A stretch of 64,000 nt of DNA, from NCBI GenBank assembly GCA_001768515.1, contig MEOA01000019.1, positions 1-64,000 on the forward strand. The letters are read 5' to 3'. This document shows positions 7,389 through 17,028 of this stretch, piece after piece. The translations under genes were made by a program, and so were the position numbers. How positions within the stretch are numbered: position 1 is the stretch's first letter; each line of letters begins with the position of its first letter. The notes beneath the pieces are model-generated. The model was not told the origin of the DNA. It made no database searches and saw only the letters and a program-made list of their open reading frames with translations. This DNA is from Bacteroidetes bacterium GWE2_42_24. Its GTDB lineage: Bacteria; Bacteroidota; Bacteroidia; Bacteroidales; TTA-H9.

Positions 7389-10300
7389 TTACTGAATGAT
7401 CAGCTTCCAACCACTTGTCATACCATCTGTTTCAATTCTGAGGAAGTATGAGCCCTGGGGCAATCCTGTCAGATCGAACGGATAACTTACAAGTCCTTCG
7501 CAAGTCTCGGTAAGCAATATTTTTCCATTGACATCGAGAATCGTTATCACCATTGCTTCATCATGCTTCGTATCAAGGTTGATGGTAAACCTACCGGAAG
7601 TCGGATTTGGATACAGGCTCAATCCGAGGCTCTCGGGTTCGACGATAGCCACGAAGGCATCCTGAATCAACTGAACGGTAACCGGAGCCAAACCTACACC
7701 CGTAACTGTGATGTTGGCAGTACGAATTACATTTTGCGTGTTCTCTGTGTATTGGGCAAAAAGAGTTCCATTACCTGACCCAGCCGGAGTAACAGTACAC
7801 CAAACGGCATCGCTTACTATTGTCCAGTTGGTATTGGAAGCAATATCAAACTGTGTCGAACCGGCCTGCCATGTAACATTCTGAACATTTGGCTGAACGG
7901 TCAGAAAAGCTTCAGAACCAGACTGAGTAACCGTAACGACTACCTGACTTACTCCACTGCCAAAAACTGTTATCTCGGCAACGCGTGGATCAAGAGAGGT
8001 ATTTTCTGAATAGTCGGCAGTGATGGTTCCATCACCTGAGCCGCCCGTTGTCACGGTACACCAGGCAGCGTTGCAGGTGGTAGTCCATGATATATTTGAA
8101 ACTACATCAAACAAGGCACTCCCGGCAGGAGCAGAAACGTTTTGATTTGAAGGAGTCACATTTAAAACAGGTGTCTGGCCGCCCTGTGTCACTGTCACTG
8201 TTATCGGGGTAATGCCGGCCACTGTAACGGTAATGCTTGCCACACGCGCATCAGTTGAAGTATTCTCGGTATAGTCAGCAGTAATGGTTCCATTCCCGGT
8301 GCCTGAACTTGTAATGCTGCACCAGGCTGCACTGCTTTCCGCAGTCCATGAAGAATTAGAGGAAACGCTGAAACTGGTTGAGCCTGCCGCTGCTGTTACA
8401 TTCTGATTGGATGGAGTCACAGCCAGTGTAGCATTGGCTGCAGACTGGGTTACGGTAACAGCAACAGGCGTTAACCCTGCAGAAGATACCGTAATGGTAG
8501 CGATACGCTGTGAGGTATTCGGGTTTTCGGTAAAGTTGGCTTGTAGTGCACCACTACCCGTGCCAGAAGCAGTAACTGTACACCAGGAGGCATTGCTCGA
8601 AGCAGTCCAACTGGCATTGGTATTCACGCTGAAACTGGTAGCTCCGGCAATGGAGGGCACATTCTGATTAGCAGGGGTAACGCTAAGTGAAGGAACCGCA
8701 GCTGCCTGTGTAACTGTTACAACAACAGGCGTTAATCCGGCAACTGTAACGGTTACATTGGCCACCCGTTGTACGGTATTGGTATTCTCCAGATAATTGG
8801 CCATAACCGCGCCATTCCCGGTGCCTGAAGGTGTAACAGTACACCATGATTCGCTGCTGACGGCAGTCCAGTCAGCATTAGAAGTAACGTTAAAGCTGGT
8901 GGAGCCGGCAGGTGCTGTTACATTTTGATTTAACGGTGAAACTGTGAGTGTTGGTGTTACGCCACTCTGAGTAACTGTAACAATAATTGTAGGTGCGCCT
9001 GTTCCGGTGACCGTGATGCTGGCAACCCGTGTGCTTGCAGTTGCATTAGCGTCATAAGCAGCCACAGCGGTGCCATTGCCAGTTCCTGAAGGGGTAACAG
9101 TACACCAGGAGGCATTACTCGTGGCCAACCATGAAGTATTGGAAGTTACGGTAAAAGAAGTATTTCCGGCTGGTGAAGTAACATTTTGATTTATTGGAGT
9201 AACTGCCAGTGTATTGCTGCTCGTACCAGTAATCTGTACATTATCGATAGCCCAGTAATAAGCATAGGAACCGGTATAGTTCCACTTGAATTTGACCTGA
9301 CTCTGTCCGGCTACGGCAGCAATCACCTGACTAAAGGAAGTGGGGTTCGATGTTGATGAGGATGTCCATGACTGGATAAGTGTCCAGGTGCTTCCTCCGT
9401 TAATACTGTAGTATAGTTTAGCCGATGAACCGGTGTAATGCTTGTAGTAATGCTGGAACTGAAGGGTGACATTTGTAAAAGCAGTAAGATCGAGTGTTGG
9501 GGATACCAGATCTGCATTCTGTGAATTGCCGCTGCCATAGGCGTCAGAGTTCAGATAGGCATAGTTCCCACTGAGTGACGGATTGGGGCTCTGTCCGGTG
9601 ATGGTACCAAAAGCCCATACCTGCCCATTTCCCTGATTATCGACCTGAGACCAGCAGCCCGGAATAGTGGTACTGCTAAAAGTTTCATTAAAGGGAAGTG
9701 AATAGATGCCACAAAGGGTTGTAAAAGTCAGTTCCTGTCCATAATATGTTCCGCTTGAATTTGTTGCATAAGCTCTGATATAATAAGTTGTATTAGATGT
9801 CAGCCCAGAAATATTGCTGACAAAAACGCCCACACCTGAACCATCGGTTGTATGATTGCCTGAGACCATTGGATTGGTTGAAGTTGACCAGCAAACACCA
9901 CGTGCCGAAACAGGGGAACCACCATCAGTGATTACATTTCCACCTGTGACGGCAGATATCAGTGTAACTCCTGTCGCTGCCGTTGTTGTAAGAGAAGCGG
10001 CCCCAGGGGTAAAGACCAGATCGGCTCCATTAGTTGTGCCATCGCTATTGACTGCCACAACTCGGTAATGGTAGGTGGTTCCCGCTACCAGACCTGACAG
10101 GTTGGCGCTGACGCTAACTGCTGCGCTTCCTGAACCGGCAGAAAGCGTCGATGTTGTATTTCCATAGGAAACAGTCGTTCCCCATTGAAAGTAATAGGTT
10201 GTAGAGAGTCCGTTCGGATTGACCGATCCATTAAGGGTAGCCGAATTAAGGGTGACAGCAGATGCTGCCAAAGTAGTCGCAATGGGGCTATTACCAATAT

Positions 10301-11870
10301 TGAAGGAGGCGATACGGGTTTTCTTTCCGCCCTGGTAATACTCCTGAGTGTACCAGAATGTCTGGTCGTTTGCGGGATCTATACTCATCAGTGAATAGTC
10401 GCCCCAACGCTCAGCTGATGTCTGGGATGAAGTACCGGTGTGGATAATCTCTTCGGGAACATCCATTATTCCATTGCCGGCAGTGTAGCCTGCAGAGCTC
10501 TGCCCTGTGTACCGTATTCCGGGGTATACGGTACTACTTGAGATCGAGTAGCCCAGACCAATTTTTCCGCTGCCATTCATTGCAATACTACCCATCCACC
10601 TGCTATGAATATCGGGGGCATAGGTACCCTGCTGTCTGATTGTCCAGGTGGTACCTGTTTTCCGCAACTCATACCAGCGGACGCCTGCATGGTCGGTATT
10701 GTCAACATCAACTGTATGGCAACATACCAGTGTCTGATATGTTCCGAAGTTTCTGTATTGCGGGACATTCATGATGACCTGGGGAATTGCATCCACCTGC
10801 TGCGAAGTACCGGGTTGGGCGATATTAGTCCAATCATTACCAAAATTTGAATCAAAGGGCGAGACATTTAGTTGCTGTACCCTGTTAAAGGTCGAAGCAG
10901 AAGTATTGCTCCAGTTCACGGCTAGTTCATAGATCCATAGCTGGTCAGAACCACCGCCAATAGCATCGTCGTTGATAGTTATAAACATTCCAGGCGTCCC
11001 GGCTGGCGCAGCAACGCCGTCGTTGTCAACCGGCGGTACACACATAAAGCCATCTATGGTGGTAGGTCTCCATGGATTATTGAATCCAACCATCTGAGGG
11101 CTTGCACCACCGGCCAGCATCACCGAACGCTGAAAAACATAGATATCGTTCCCTGAACTATTATTGGTTCCCATATAATAGCCATCCTGCCAGACACCAA
11201 ATTTCATATAGTCGGGCATATCAGCCACATCAAAAGAGTATTTATTCCAGGTTCCCGTAGGGTCATTGGTCGTAGAAACTGCAACCAACATATAATCATT
11301 CGATCCTGAAATAGAGAATTCTGCTGCCAGCCACCTGTCGGCCTGCTCATCATATAGTACAATTGGGTCACCATCATTATAACTAGCACCGGTTACACCA
11401 CTGAAAAGGGTGTTCATGTTGGTTGGCCCGGCAAGCAGGGCACCGGTCTTACTATAAATAGCGTAAGTGCAATTTACGGTTTGCATATAATGGTTGGGGC
11501 CTGCTGTTCCATTGCAGTCGGAGGGAAAATAAGGAGAGCTCTGCCCGGCAATGTTAACAATAGGAGCTTTGGGAGCCGTCCTGGTTCCCATCACCTCCTG
11601 TCTCACCGCATCTGGCCCTTTAGGAAGGGCAGTTGCAGCAAAAGGATACTGGCGGTTTCTTATTTTTTTATTGAGCCTCTTTTTAGCAGCTTTAGCTTCA
11701 TTAGCCTTCATCTCATCGGCTGTCAGCGGAGGAAGGTCACGCAACGCTGGTGTAGTTCCAAGGTAGGTACCTGTCCCTATCAGAGAGGGAGCAATCGATT
11801 CATTTTGTCCTCTGGCAAAACCAAGAAAACTTAAAAAGAGAATAGCAAAAACGGTTAAGCGTTGTTTCAT
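7389..11870 (-). CDS. Secreted multidomain BACON-repeat protein with T9SS sorting domain
   Basis: 1,493 residues. A signal peptide (about 1-21, ending FARGQ) leads into a ~500-residue region of unknown fold with several Trp/Tyr-rich blocks. This is followed by fibronectin-III-like segments (about 530-720), a MAM/lectin-like jelly-roll segment (about 725-880, starting LPFNETFSS), six BACON repeats (about 884-1405) and a C-terminal type A sorting domain (LSLYPNPTSGRFTINLD and on to the end). In known systems the sorting domain directs export across the outer membrane by T9SS, with cleavage and surface attachment or release. BACON domains often mediate carbohydrate or mucin binding, but no catalytic domain is evident. 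The gene is monocistronic, with a TATATTTG -7 box at 11908-11915 and a hairpin terminator downstream. Confidence 0.9.
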   Translation of the reverse strand: MKQRLTVFAILFLSFLGFARGQNESIAPSLIGTGTYLGTTPALRDLPPLTADEMKANEAKAAKKRLNKKIRNRQYPFAATALPKGPDAVRQEVMGTRTAPKAPIVNIAGQSSPYFPSDCNGTAGPNHYMQTVNCTYAIYSKTGALLAGPTNMNTLFSGVTGASYNDGDPIVLYDEQADRWLAAEFSISGSNDYMLVAVSTTNDPTGTWNKYSFDVADMPDYMKFGVWQDGYYMGTNNSSGNDIYVFQRSVMLAGGASPQMVGFNNPWRPTTIDGFMCVPPVDNDGVAAPAGTPGMFITINDDAIGGGSDQLWIYELAVNWSNTSASTFNRVQQLNVSPFDSNFGNDWTNIAQPGTSQQVDAIPQVIMNVPQYRNFGTYQTLVCCHTVDVDNTDHAGVRWYELRKTGTTWTIRQQGTYAPDIHSRWMGSIAMNGSGKIGLGYSISSSTVYPGIRYTGQSSAGYTAGNGIMDVPEEIIHTGTSSQTSAERWGDYSLMSIDPANDQTFWYTQEYYQGGKKTRIASFNIGNSPIATTLAASAVTLNSATLNGSVNPNGLSTTYYFQWGTTVSYGNTTSTLSAGSGSAAVSVSANLSGLVAGTTYHYRVVAVNSDGTTNGADLVFTPGAASLTTTAATGVTLISAVTGGNVITDGGSPVSARGVCWSTSTNPMVSGNHTTDGSGVGVFVSNISGLTSNTTYYIRAYATNSSGTYYGQELTFTTLCGIYSLPFNETFSSTTIPGCWSQVDNQGNGQVWAFGTITGQSPNPSLSGNYAYLNSDAYGSGNSQNADLVSPTLDLTAFTNVTLQFQHYYKHYTGSSAKLYYSINGGSTWTLIQSWTSSSTSNPTSFSQVIAAVAGQSQVKFKWNYTGSYAYYWAIDNVQITGTSSNTLAVTPINQNVTSPAGNTSFTVTSNTSWLATSNASWCTVTPSGTGNGTAVAAYDANATASTRVASITVTGTGAPTIIVTVTQSGVTPTLTVSPLNQNVTAPAGSTSFNVTSNADWTAVSSESWCTVTPSGTGNGAVMANYLENTNTVQRVANVTVTVAGLTPVVVTVTQAAAVPSLSVTPANQNVPSIAGATSFSVNTNASWTASSNASWCTVTASGTGSGALQANFTENPNTSQRIATITVSSAGLTPVAVTVTQSAANATLAVTPSNQNVTAAAGSTSFSVSSNSSWTAESSAAWCSITSSGTGNGTITADYTENTSTDARVASITVTVAGITPITVTVTQGGQTPVLNVTPSNQNVSAPAGSALFDVVSNISWTTTCNAAWCTVTTGGSGDGTITADYSENTSLDPRVAEITVFGSGVSQVVVTVTQSGSEAFLTVQPNVQNVTWQAGSTQFDIASNTNWTIVSDAVWCTVTPAGSGNGTLFAQYTENTQNVIRTANITVTGVGLAPVTVQLIQDAFVAIVEPESLGLSLYPNPTSGRFTINLDTKHDEAMVITILDVNGKILLTETCEGLVSYPFDLTGLPQGSYFLRIETDGMTSGWKLIIQ
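7655..9222 (-). repeat. Six tandem BACON-domain coding repeats (~261 bp each)
   Basis: Within the protein, six consecutive units of about 87 residues each follow the pattern: L-x-V-x-P-x-x-Q-N-V, then a G-x-T-x-F stretch, W-T, a W-C-[TS]-[VI]-T core, a GTGNGT-like turn, Y-x-E-N, and a closing TVTQ. The four central units are most alike. The first and last are more divergent, as expected for an array that grew by internal duplication. Confidence 0.85.
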
Positions 11871-11907
11871 AAAGGAAAATTGGCGTAAAATTATTATAAA
11901 CAGGCAG

Positions 11908-11915
11908 CAAATATA
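11908..11915 (-). promoter_or_regulatory. -7 box of the BACON protein promoter
   Basis: On the minus strand the sequence reads TATATTTG, matching TAnnTTTG, 38 bp before the start codon. No clear -33 TTTG is found at the standard distance. Confidence 0.4.
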
Positions 11916-12012
11916 CAGGATATAAGAATGACAGGAAGAGACTGATATTACAAATATAAAAGTTTATCAGTCCTATCCTGTTATTAATAAATAATACTGA
12001 TTAAAAGTATTA

Positions 12013-14634
12013 TCAGGCTTTAATGATTTCACCTGCCAGAGCAAGCGCTTTATCAATACCACCGGCATCAGAGCCGCCAGCAGTTGCAAAGTTAGGTTGT
12101 CCACCTCCTCCGCCTCGGATCTCTTTGGCGAGATTTCGAATAATCTGACCAGCATTAAGGTTACCCTCCTTCACCAGCTCATCAGCTATCATCAGGGTAA
12201 GACCGGGTTTTCCGTCGGCTACATAAGCCAGCAGTACAAAGAGCTTTTCGGTGTCCTGTTTAAGCGCAAACACTAAATCGCGGACTGTTGCAGCGTCAGC
12301 GTCAACCTTACAGGCCAGAAAATTGATTCCGTTAACGATTCGTACGGCCTTCTTAAGTTCTGACTTTATTGCCAACACCTTCTGCCGACGAAGCTCCTCC
12401 AGCTCTTTATTAAGCTTTTGGTTTTCCTCCAACAGATTGTTAACTCCCCTGATTACATCAGCCGGATTCTTTACCAACACTTTAATCTGTTCTATTAACC
12501 CAAGATTGCGATTGAAGTAGTCAAGCGCGACCCTGGCGGTGATCCCCTCAATACGACGGACGCCGGCGGCAACAGCACTCTCTGAAACAATTTTAAACAA
12601 TCCGATCTGACCTGTAAACGGCACATGGGTTCCGCCACACAATTCAATCGAATACTGCGGATCGAAGGAGATGACGCGAACCTGGTCACCATATTTCTCT
12701 CCAAACAGTGCCATTGCACCCATCTGCCGGGCTTTCTCAATTTCAAGGTTGCGATGTTCGGTGCGTTGAATGTTTGCCCTGATTTTCCCGTTGACAATAT
12801 CTTCAACCTTTACGATCTCCTCATCAGTAAGTTTGGCAAAATGGGCAAAATCAAAACGAAACCTTTCAGGATCAACCAGCGACCCTTTCTGCTCGACATG
12901 GGTCCCAAGCACCTGACGAAGGGCAGCATGCAAGAGGTGGGTAGCGCTGTGATTATTAGTTGTGGCCGTACGTTTGGTTTCATCAACAAGGACTTTAAAA
13001 CTGCCAGTAAGGTCAGCGGGCAGCTTTGAAGTGATGTGTACGATCAGGTTGTTTTCCTTCACTGTATTCTCGACCTCAAAGGTTTCCTCCCCACAGGTTA
13101 GCCAACCGGTATCGCCTGTCTGCCCACCCGATTCGGCATAAAAGGGTGTTTCACTCAACACCAGTTGAAAATATGTACGTTTTGGGGTCTTTACGCGGCG
13201 GTATTTTACCAGTTCGGTTTCGGCCACCAGGGTATCATAACCCACAAAAATTGTTTCATGCTCAGAATCAGCAACCATAACCCAGTCGTCGGTGTCCTTT
13301 AAAGCGGCCTGACGTGAACGCACTTTCTGTGCATTAAGGTATTCCATAAAGCCCGCCATGTCAACCTCTTTACCCTGTTCTCTGGCCATCAGTTGCGTCA
13401 GGTCGACAGGAAAACCGAACGTATCGAATAGTTCAAAGGCAAACTGTCCGTCTATAAGCTCATTATTATTTGATTCGGCCATGTATTGTCCGAAACGATG
13501 AATACCATGCGCCAGTGTCCTGAGGAAATTTGTCTCTTCTTCAGTGATAACCCTGGTGATCAATTCCTTCTGAGAAACAAGTTCAGGGAAGAAGGGACCC
13601 ATCTGATCGACAAGTGTTGGAATAAGCTTATTGATAAAAGGATCGCGAAGATTGAGAAAGGTAAATCCATAGCGAACGGCACGACGTAGAATCCGTCGGA
13701 TTACATAACCGGCCTTGACATTTGATGGCAATTGTCCATCGGCGATGGCAAAGGCCAGTGTACGGCAGTGGTCCGCGATAACCCGCATGGCCACATCGGC
13801 CGCTTCTTCCTGACCATAAGTCAGTCCGGCGATCCCGGCAATCTCTTGGAGCAAGGGCTGAAAAACATCAGTATCATAATTTGATCTTTTCTTCTGAAGA
13901 GCCATGCAAAGCCTTTCAAAACCCATCCCCGTGTCAACATGTCGGGCTGGCAGCGGGCGCAATGAACCGTCGGCCATACGGTTAAACTGAATAAATACTA
14001 AATTCCAGATTTCAACCACTTGAGGATGGCCTGCATTCACCAGATCACGACCCGGAAGGGCAGCAATCTCTGCATCAGTACGCAGGTCTATGTGGATTTC
14101 TGAACAGGGACCACAAGGACCCGTATCGCCCATTTCCCAGAAATTATCTTTTTTCGAACCATAAAGTATCCTGTCAACTGCAATGTGAGTACCCCAATAA
14201 TCGCGGGCTTCGTTATCGGGCTCCATGGCCTCGGCCTCGTCGCCTCCGAAAACTGTGACATAAAGTTTGGCTTTATCAAGCTTGTACACATCAGTCAATA
14301 GTTCCCATGCCCATTCGATGGCCTCCTTCTTAAAATAGTCACCAAATGACCAGTTACCAAGCATTTCGAACATTGTATGATGGTAAGTATCATGTCCCAC
14401 TTCCTCGAGGTCGTTGTGCTTGCCCGACACGCGAAGACACTTCTGGGTATCTGCCACACGATAAAATTTGGCTGGCACATTACCAAGAAAGATATCTTTA
14501 AACTGGTTCATTCCAGCATTGGTGAACATCAGCGTAGGGTCGTTTTTAATCACCATGGGAGCCGATGGCACGATCTGGTGTTCTTTCGAATTGAAGAAAT
14601 CGAGAAAGGTCTGACGAATTTGGGCAGATTTCAT
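12013..14634 (-). CDS. alaS: Alanine--tRNA ligase
   Basis: Charges tRNA-Ala with alanine in the cytoplasm. The length of 873 residues is typical. The N-terminal class II catalytic domain begins SAQIRQTFLDFF and includes VDTGMGFERL. The editing domain carries the zinc-binding HSATHLLHAALR around residue 562 and CGGTHVPFTG around residue 665. The C-terminal region ends in a glycine-rich GGGGGQPNFATAGG segment, which is normal for AlaS oligomerisation domains. It is divergent from the M23 peptidase gene and has no apparent partner downstream. Confidence 0.98.
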   Translation of the reverse strand: MKSAQIRQTFLDFFNSKEHQIVPSAPMVIKNDPTLMFTNAGMNQFKDIFLGNVPAKFYRVADTQKCLRVSGKHNDLEEVGHDTYHHTMFEMLGNWSFGDYFKKEAIEWAWELLTDVYKLDKAKLYVTVFGGDEAEAMEPDNEARDYWGTHIAVDRILYGSKKDNFWEMGDTGPCGPCSEIHIDLRTDAEIAALPGRDLVNAGHPQVVEIWNLVFIQFNRMADGSLRPLPARHVDTGMGFERLCMALQKKRSNYDTDVFQPLLQEIAGIAGLTYGQEEAADVAMRVIADHCRTLAFAIADGQLPSNVKAGYVIRRILRRAVRYGFTFLNLRDPFINKLIPTLVDQMGPFFPELVSQKELITRVITEEETNFLRTLAHGIHRFGQYMAESNNNELIDGQFAFELFDTFGFPVDLTQLMAREQGKEVDMAGFMEYLNAQKVRSRQAALKDTDDWVMVADSEHETIFVGYDTLVAETELVKYRRVKTPKRTYFQLVLSETPFYAESGGQTGDTGWLTCGEETFEVENTVKENNLIVHITSKLPADLTGSFKVLVDETKRTATTNNHSATHLLHAALRQVLGTHVEQKGSLVDPERFRFDFAHFAKLTDEEIVKVEDIVNGKIRANIQRTEHRNLEIEKARQMGAMALFGEKYGDQVRVISFDPQYSIELCGGTHVPFTGQIGLFKIVSESAVAAGVRRIEGITARVALDYFNRNLGLIEQIKVLVKNPADVIRGVNNLLEENQKLNKELEELRRQKVLAIKSELKKAVRIVNGINFLACKVDADAATVRDLVFALKQDTEKLFVLLAYVADGKPGLTLMIADELVKEGNLNAGQIIRNLAKEIRGGGGGQPNFATAGGSDAGGIDKALALAGEIIKA

Positions 14635-14721
14635 AGGAGCTATAAAATAATATCGGTATAGTATCAGTTAAGGTATATCGGTGTAAACCTTCGAAGAGGT
14701 CGACCCCTATATTGCATAAAG

Positions 14722-14752
14722 TTTGCAAAGTTAGCGGATTTCGTTAATTTTG
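14722..14752 (+). promoter_or_regulatory. Canonical Bacteroidota promoter for the M23 peptidase
   Basis: TTTG at 14722-14725, a 19-bp spacer, and TAATTTTG at 14745-14752 match the sigma-ABfr consensus TTTG-N19-TAnnTTTG exactly. Transcription would begin near 14760, about 60 bp before the ATG at 14819. Confidence 0.8.
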
Positions 14753-14818
14753 CATCTATGTCAGGGTGGATTCTGGTTGAGATTAACCCGTAATTCCTAT
14801 TAGATTGAAATTATCTAA

Positions 14819-15793
14819 ATGGCTAAGAAAGTAAAATATCACTTTAATCCCATCTCACTCACATACGAGTTAATTCACATCCGCTTCTGGGATCGACTGA
14901 AGAAGATGTTAGGATTTATCACATCGGGAATGGTTTTTTCGGCCGTTGCAGTTACTGTTATGTTCTATTTTTTCCCGTCACCGCGGGAGAAAGGTCTCAA
15001 ACGTGAAATTGAACAATACAAGCTCCAGTACGAAATACTGAATGATCGGATGAACAGAGTTCAAAGAGTAATAGCAGATCTTGAACAACGTGATGACAAC
15101 ATATACCGGCAGATTTTTGAATCAGAACCTATCCCCTCCTCCATCAGAAAAGCCGGTATTGGTGGTGTCGACCGTTACGAAGCACTCGAAGGTTACAACA
15201 ATTCAGAAGTTTTAATCGAGACTACGCGCAAACTAGATCAAATCACCGGGCAACTCTATGTTCAATCGAAGTCGTTCGACGAACTTTTCAAACTGGCCAA
15301 GTCAAAGGATGAACTCCTGAGAAGTATGCCTGCCATTCAACCCATTTCGAAAAAAGACCTGAAATTTATCGGTTCTTTCTTCGGTTATCGGATACACCCC
15401 ATATACAAAGTTAAAAAATTCCACGAAGGGCTTGATTTCGTTGCCTCAATTGGGGCCAGGGTCTATGCTACCGGCGATGGGGTGGTAACTCATGCAGCCA
15501 GAAACATCGCGGATGGATATGGCAATAAAATCATCATCAACCATGGCTTCGGCTACCAGACAGTATACGCCCACCTCAGCGGGTTTAAGGTGCGTGAAGG
15601 ACAAAAAGTAAAACGAGGAGACCTCATCGGCCTTGTAGGCAATACCGGCCTTTCAAGTGGCCCGCACCTGCATTACGAAGTACTCCGTAACAATGTGCAG
15701 GTGAACCCCGTTTTCTACTTCTTCAGCGACATGGAACCCCAGAAATTCCTCGAACTTGTTGAACAGTCACCAAACTATAACAAAGACGAATAA
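14819..15793 (+). CDS. M23 family metallopeptidase, membrane-anchored
   Basis: 324 residues. A short cytoplasmic stretch precedes one membrane segment (about residues 32-52), then a coiled-coil region (about 60-100) and a C-terminal LytM/M23 zinc domain. The metal motifs HxxxD (H202, D206) and HLH (H283, H285) are intact, so a peptidoglycan endopeptidase activity is plausible. The overall plan resembles the peptidase/divisome-associated M23 proteins that act in the periplasm on cell-wall cross-links. It sits directly upstream of a MerR-type regulator (13 bp gap), and the two are probably co-transcribed from the consensus promoter at 14722-14752. Confidence 0.93.
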   Translation: MAKKVKYHFNPISLTYELIHIRFWDRLKKMLGFITSGMVFSAVAVTVMFYFFPSPREKGLKREIEQYKLQYEILNDRMNRVQRVIADLEQRDDNIYRQIFESEPIPSSIRKAGIGGVDRYEALEGYNNSEVLIETTRKLDQITGQLYVQSKSFDELFKLAKSKDELLRSMPAIQPISKKDLKFIGSFFGYRIHPIYKVKKFHEGLDFVASIGARVYATGDGVVTHAARNIADGYGNKIIINHGFGYQTVYAHLSGFKVREGQKVKRGDLIGLVGNTGLSSGPHLHYEVLRNNVQVNPVFYFFSDMEPQKFLELVEQSPNYNKDE

Positions 15794-15806
15794 CCCCAGC
15801 TTCACC

Positions 15807-16145
15807 ATGCTTTTCAAACCAGGCGAAAACGAACGTTTATACTACACGGTAACTGAAGTTGCCGAATTGCTTGATGTGAATGCTTCACTCTTACGCTTTT
15901 GGGAAAAAGAATTCGACATCATCAAACCCAAACGCAACAAAAAAGGTACCCGCTTCTATACAGCTGCCGACATCGAGAAAATCCGAATGATCTACAAACT
16001 GGTAAAAGACCAGGGGTTTACTCTTCAGGGAGCGCGCGAGAAAATGAAAGCCAAACAAAACCATCAGGTCGACAACAATGCAGAAGTGCTCTCGAAATTG
16101 AGATATGTGCGGGAAGTTCTGGTCAAAATTGGTGAATCGATTTAA
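15807..16145 (+). CDS. MerR family transcriptional regulator
   Basis: 112 residues from the ATG at 15807. I prefer this start to the in-frame one at 15756, which lies inside the M23 gene. An N-terminal MerR winged helix-turn-helix is clear: YYTVTEVAELLDVNASLLRFWEKEF, followed by the wing GTRFYTAADIEKI. A short helix follows, with no ligand-binding or cysteine-containing effector domain, so it is not a metal-sensing MerR. This short form coupled to an M23 peptidase and near alaS is common in the phylum. Its target genes are unknown. Confidence 0.9.
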   Translation: MLFKPGENERLYYTVTEVAELLDVNASLLRFWEKEFDIIKPKRNKKGTRFYTAADIEKIRMIYKLVKDQGFTLQGAREKMKAKQNHQVDNNAEVLSKLRYVREVLVKIGESI

Positions 16146-16315
16146 GCCTGTATATGGGAAATTTCCATTTAACAGCTTTATCAACCTGCTTCCCCAGGTT
16201 CTGATATTTTCGCGAACTCAGACCTCCTGACCTGGCGAAGAATCAATTGTCGCGGTTTTATAAATAGCCTGAGGTTAGTGCCTTGGATTTCAGTTTAGAC
16301 GACCACAGGTTACAT
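16146..16315. other. Intergenic stretch before the repeat array
   Basis: No gene and no convincing terminator with a T-run is seen in this 170-bp piece, which leads from the MerR stop into the tandem repeats. The gap between MerR and serC totals about 1.7 kb. Confidence 0.5.
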
Positions 16316-16740
16316 GAATTACTCGAATTACCGCGTAAAACAATTCGTGAAATTCGTGGATAAAAAAGAAACGTCCACGTATTGAATGTATTACTCGAAT
16401 TTGCACGTAAAACAATTCGTTAAATTCGTTAAATTCGTGGATTAGAAAGCAGCGTCCATGTATTACTCGAATTACCGCGTAAAACAATTCGTTAAATTCG
16501 TGGATTAGAAAGCAGCGTCCATGTATTACTCGAATTACCGCGTAAAACAATTCGTGAAATTCGTGAAATTCGTGGATAAAAAGAAACGTTCACGTATTGA
16601 ATGTATTACTCGAATTTGCACGTAAAACAATTCGTGAAATTCGTGAAATTCGTGGATAAAAAGAAACGTTCACGTATTGAATGTATTACTCGAATTTGCA
16701 CGTAAAACAATTCGTGGATAAAAGAAGCGTCCGCGAATTA
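16316..16740 (+). repeat. Nested tandem repeat array (six units of ~57-80 bp)
   Basis: Six units begin at about 16316, 16389, 16461, 16524, 16604 and 16684. Each opens with TATTACTCGAATT (or GAATTACTCGAATT), continues with ACGTAAAACAATTCGT or CGCGTAAAACAATTCGT, and ends with a GGATwA-AAAG-CGTCC/TTCAC segment. Inside each unit a 9-bp micro-repeat, AATTCGTGA or AATTCGTTA, occurs one to three times, which explains the length differences. A minus-strand open frame across it encodes only the repeat and is not a gene. Similar AATTCGTGAAATTCGTGG repeats are a familiar intergenic element in many Bacteroidota genomes. Their function is unknown. Confidence 0.9.
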
Positions 16741-16826
16741 CGCGATTTTCACACCCGATTTCGCCCTCTTTTAAAAAATTTTTCAACTTTTTTTAAAAAT
16801 TTTTATGTGAATATAATCACATAAGT

Positions 16827-17028
16827 CAATTTTTCAAACAATTGATTACATGTTATTTACAATTCCATTTTATCCCATAGTCGCCTCAAAGTCATACCAA
16901 AGTTAGGCCAAAGTTATGTTTTTCTTATGAATCGCCTATTGCTGTAGTAATTATGGAGTATATTTTATATGAAGAAATCATAACTATATAGATTTTTTGG
17001 CACGATTTTAGTAGATGCCATTTTAGAG
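16827..17028 (+). repeat. Dispersed repeat, copy A
   Basis: About 200 bp that align along their whole length with the reverse complement of 53218-53420, at roughly 65-70% identity by eye. The most conserved part is AAGTCATACCAAAGTTAGG, identical in both. Conserved blocks flank it: AAACAATTGA before, then TTCTTATGAA, TTGTAGTAA/CTGTAGTAA, TATATGAAG and GGCACGA after. In one frame both copies encode QSHTKVR, a SYE block, and a V-V-x-x-x-x-Y-x-x-Y-E block, but copy A has stop codons soon after. It may be a decayed coding fragment or a small mobile element remnant. Confidence 0.7.

Noticed and set aside
8407..8667. 86-codon plus-strand frame inside the BACON gene
   Set aside because: Antisense to the repeat region of a well-supported gene; it arises from repeat composition.
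16290..16550. 86-codon minus-strand open frame over the repeat array
   Set aside because: It only translates the tandem repeat (repeated FYAVIRVIHGRCFLIHEF), with no start context and no family.
16316..16740. CRISPR array
   Set aside because: The units are nearly identical throughout, with no unique spacers; internal variation is only in micro-repeat number, and no cas genes are nearby.
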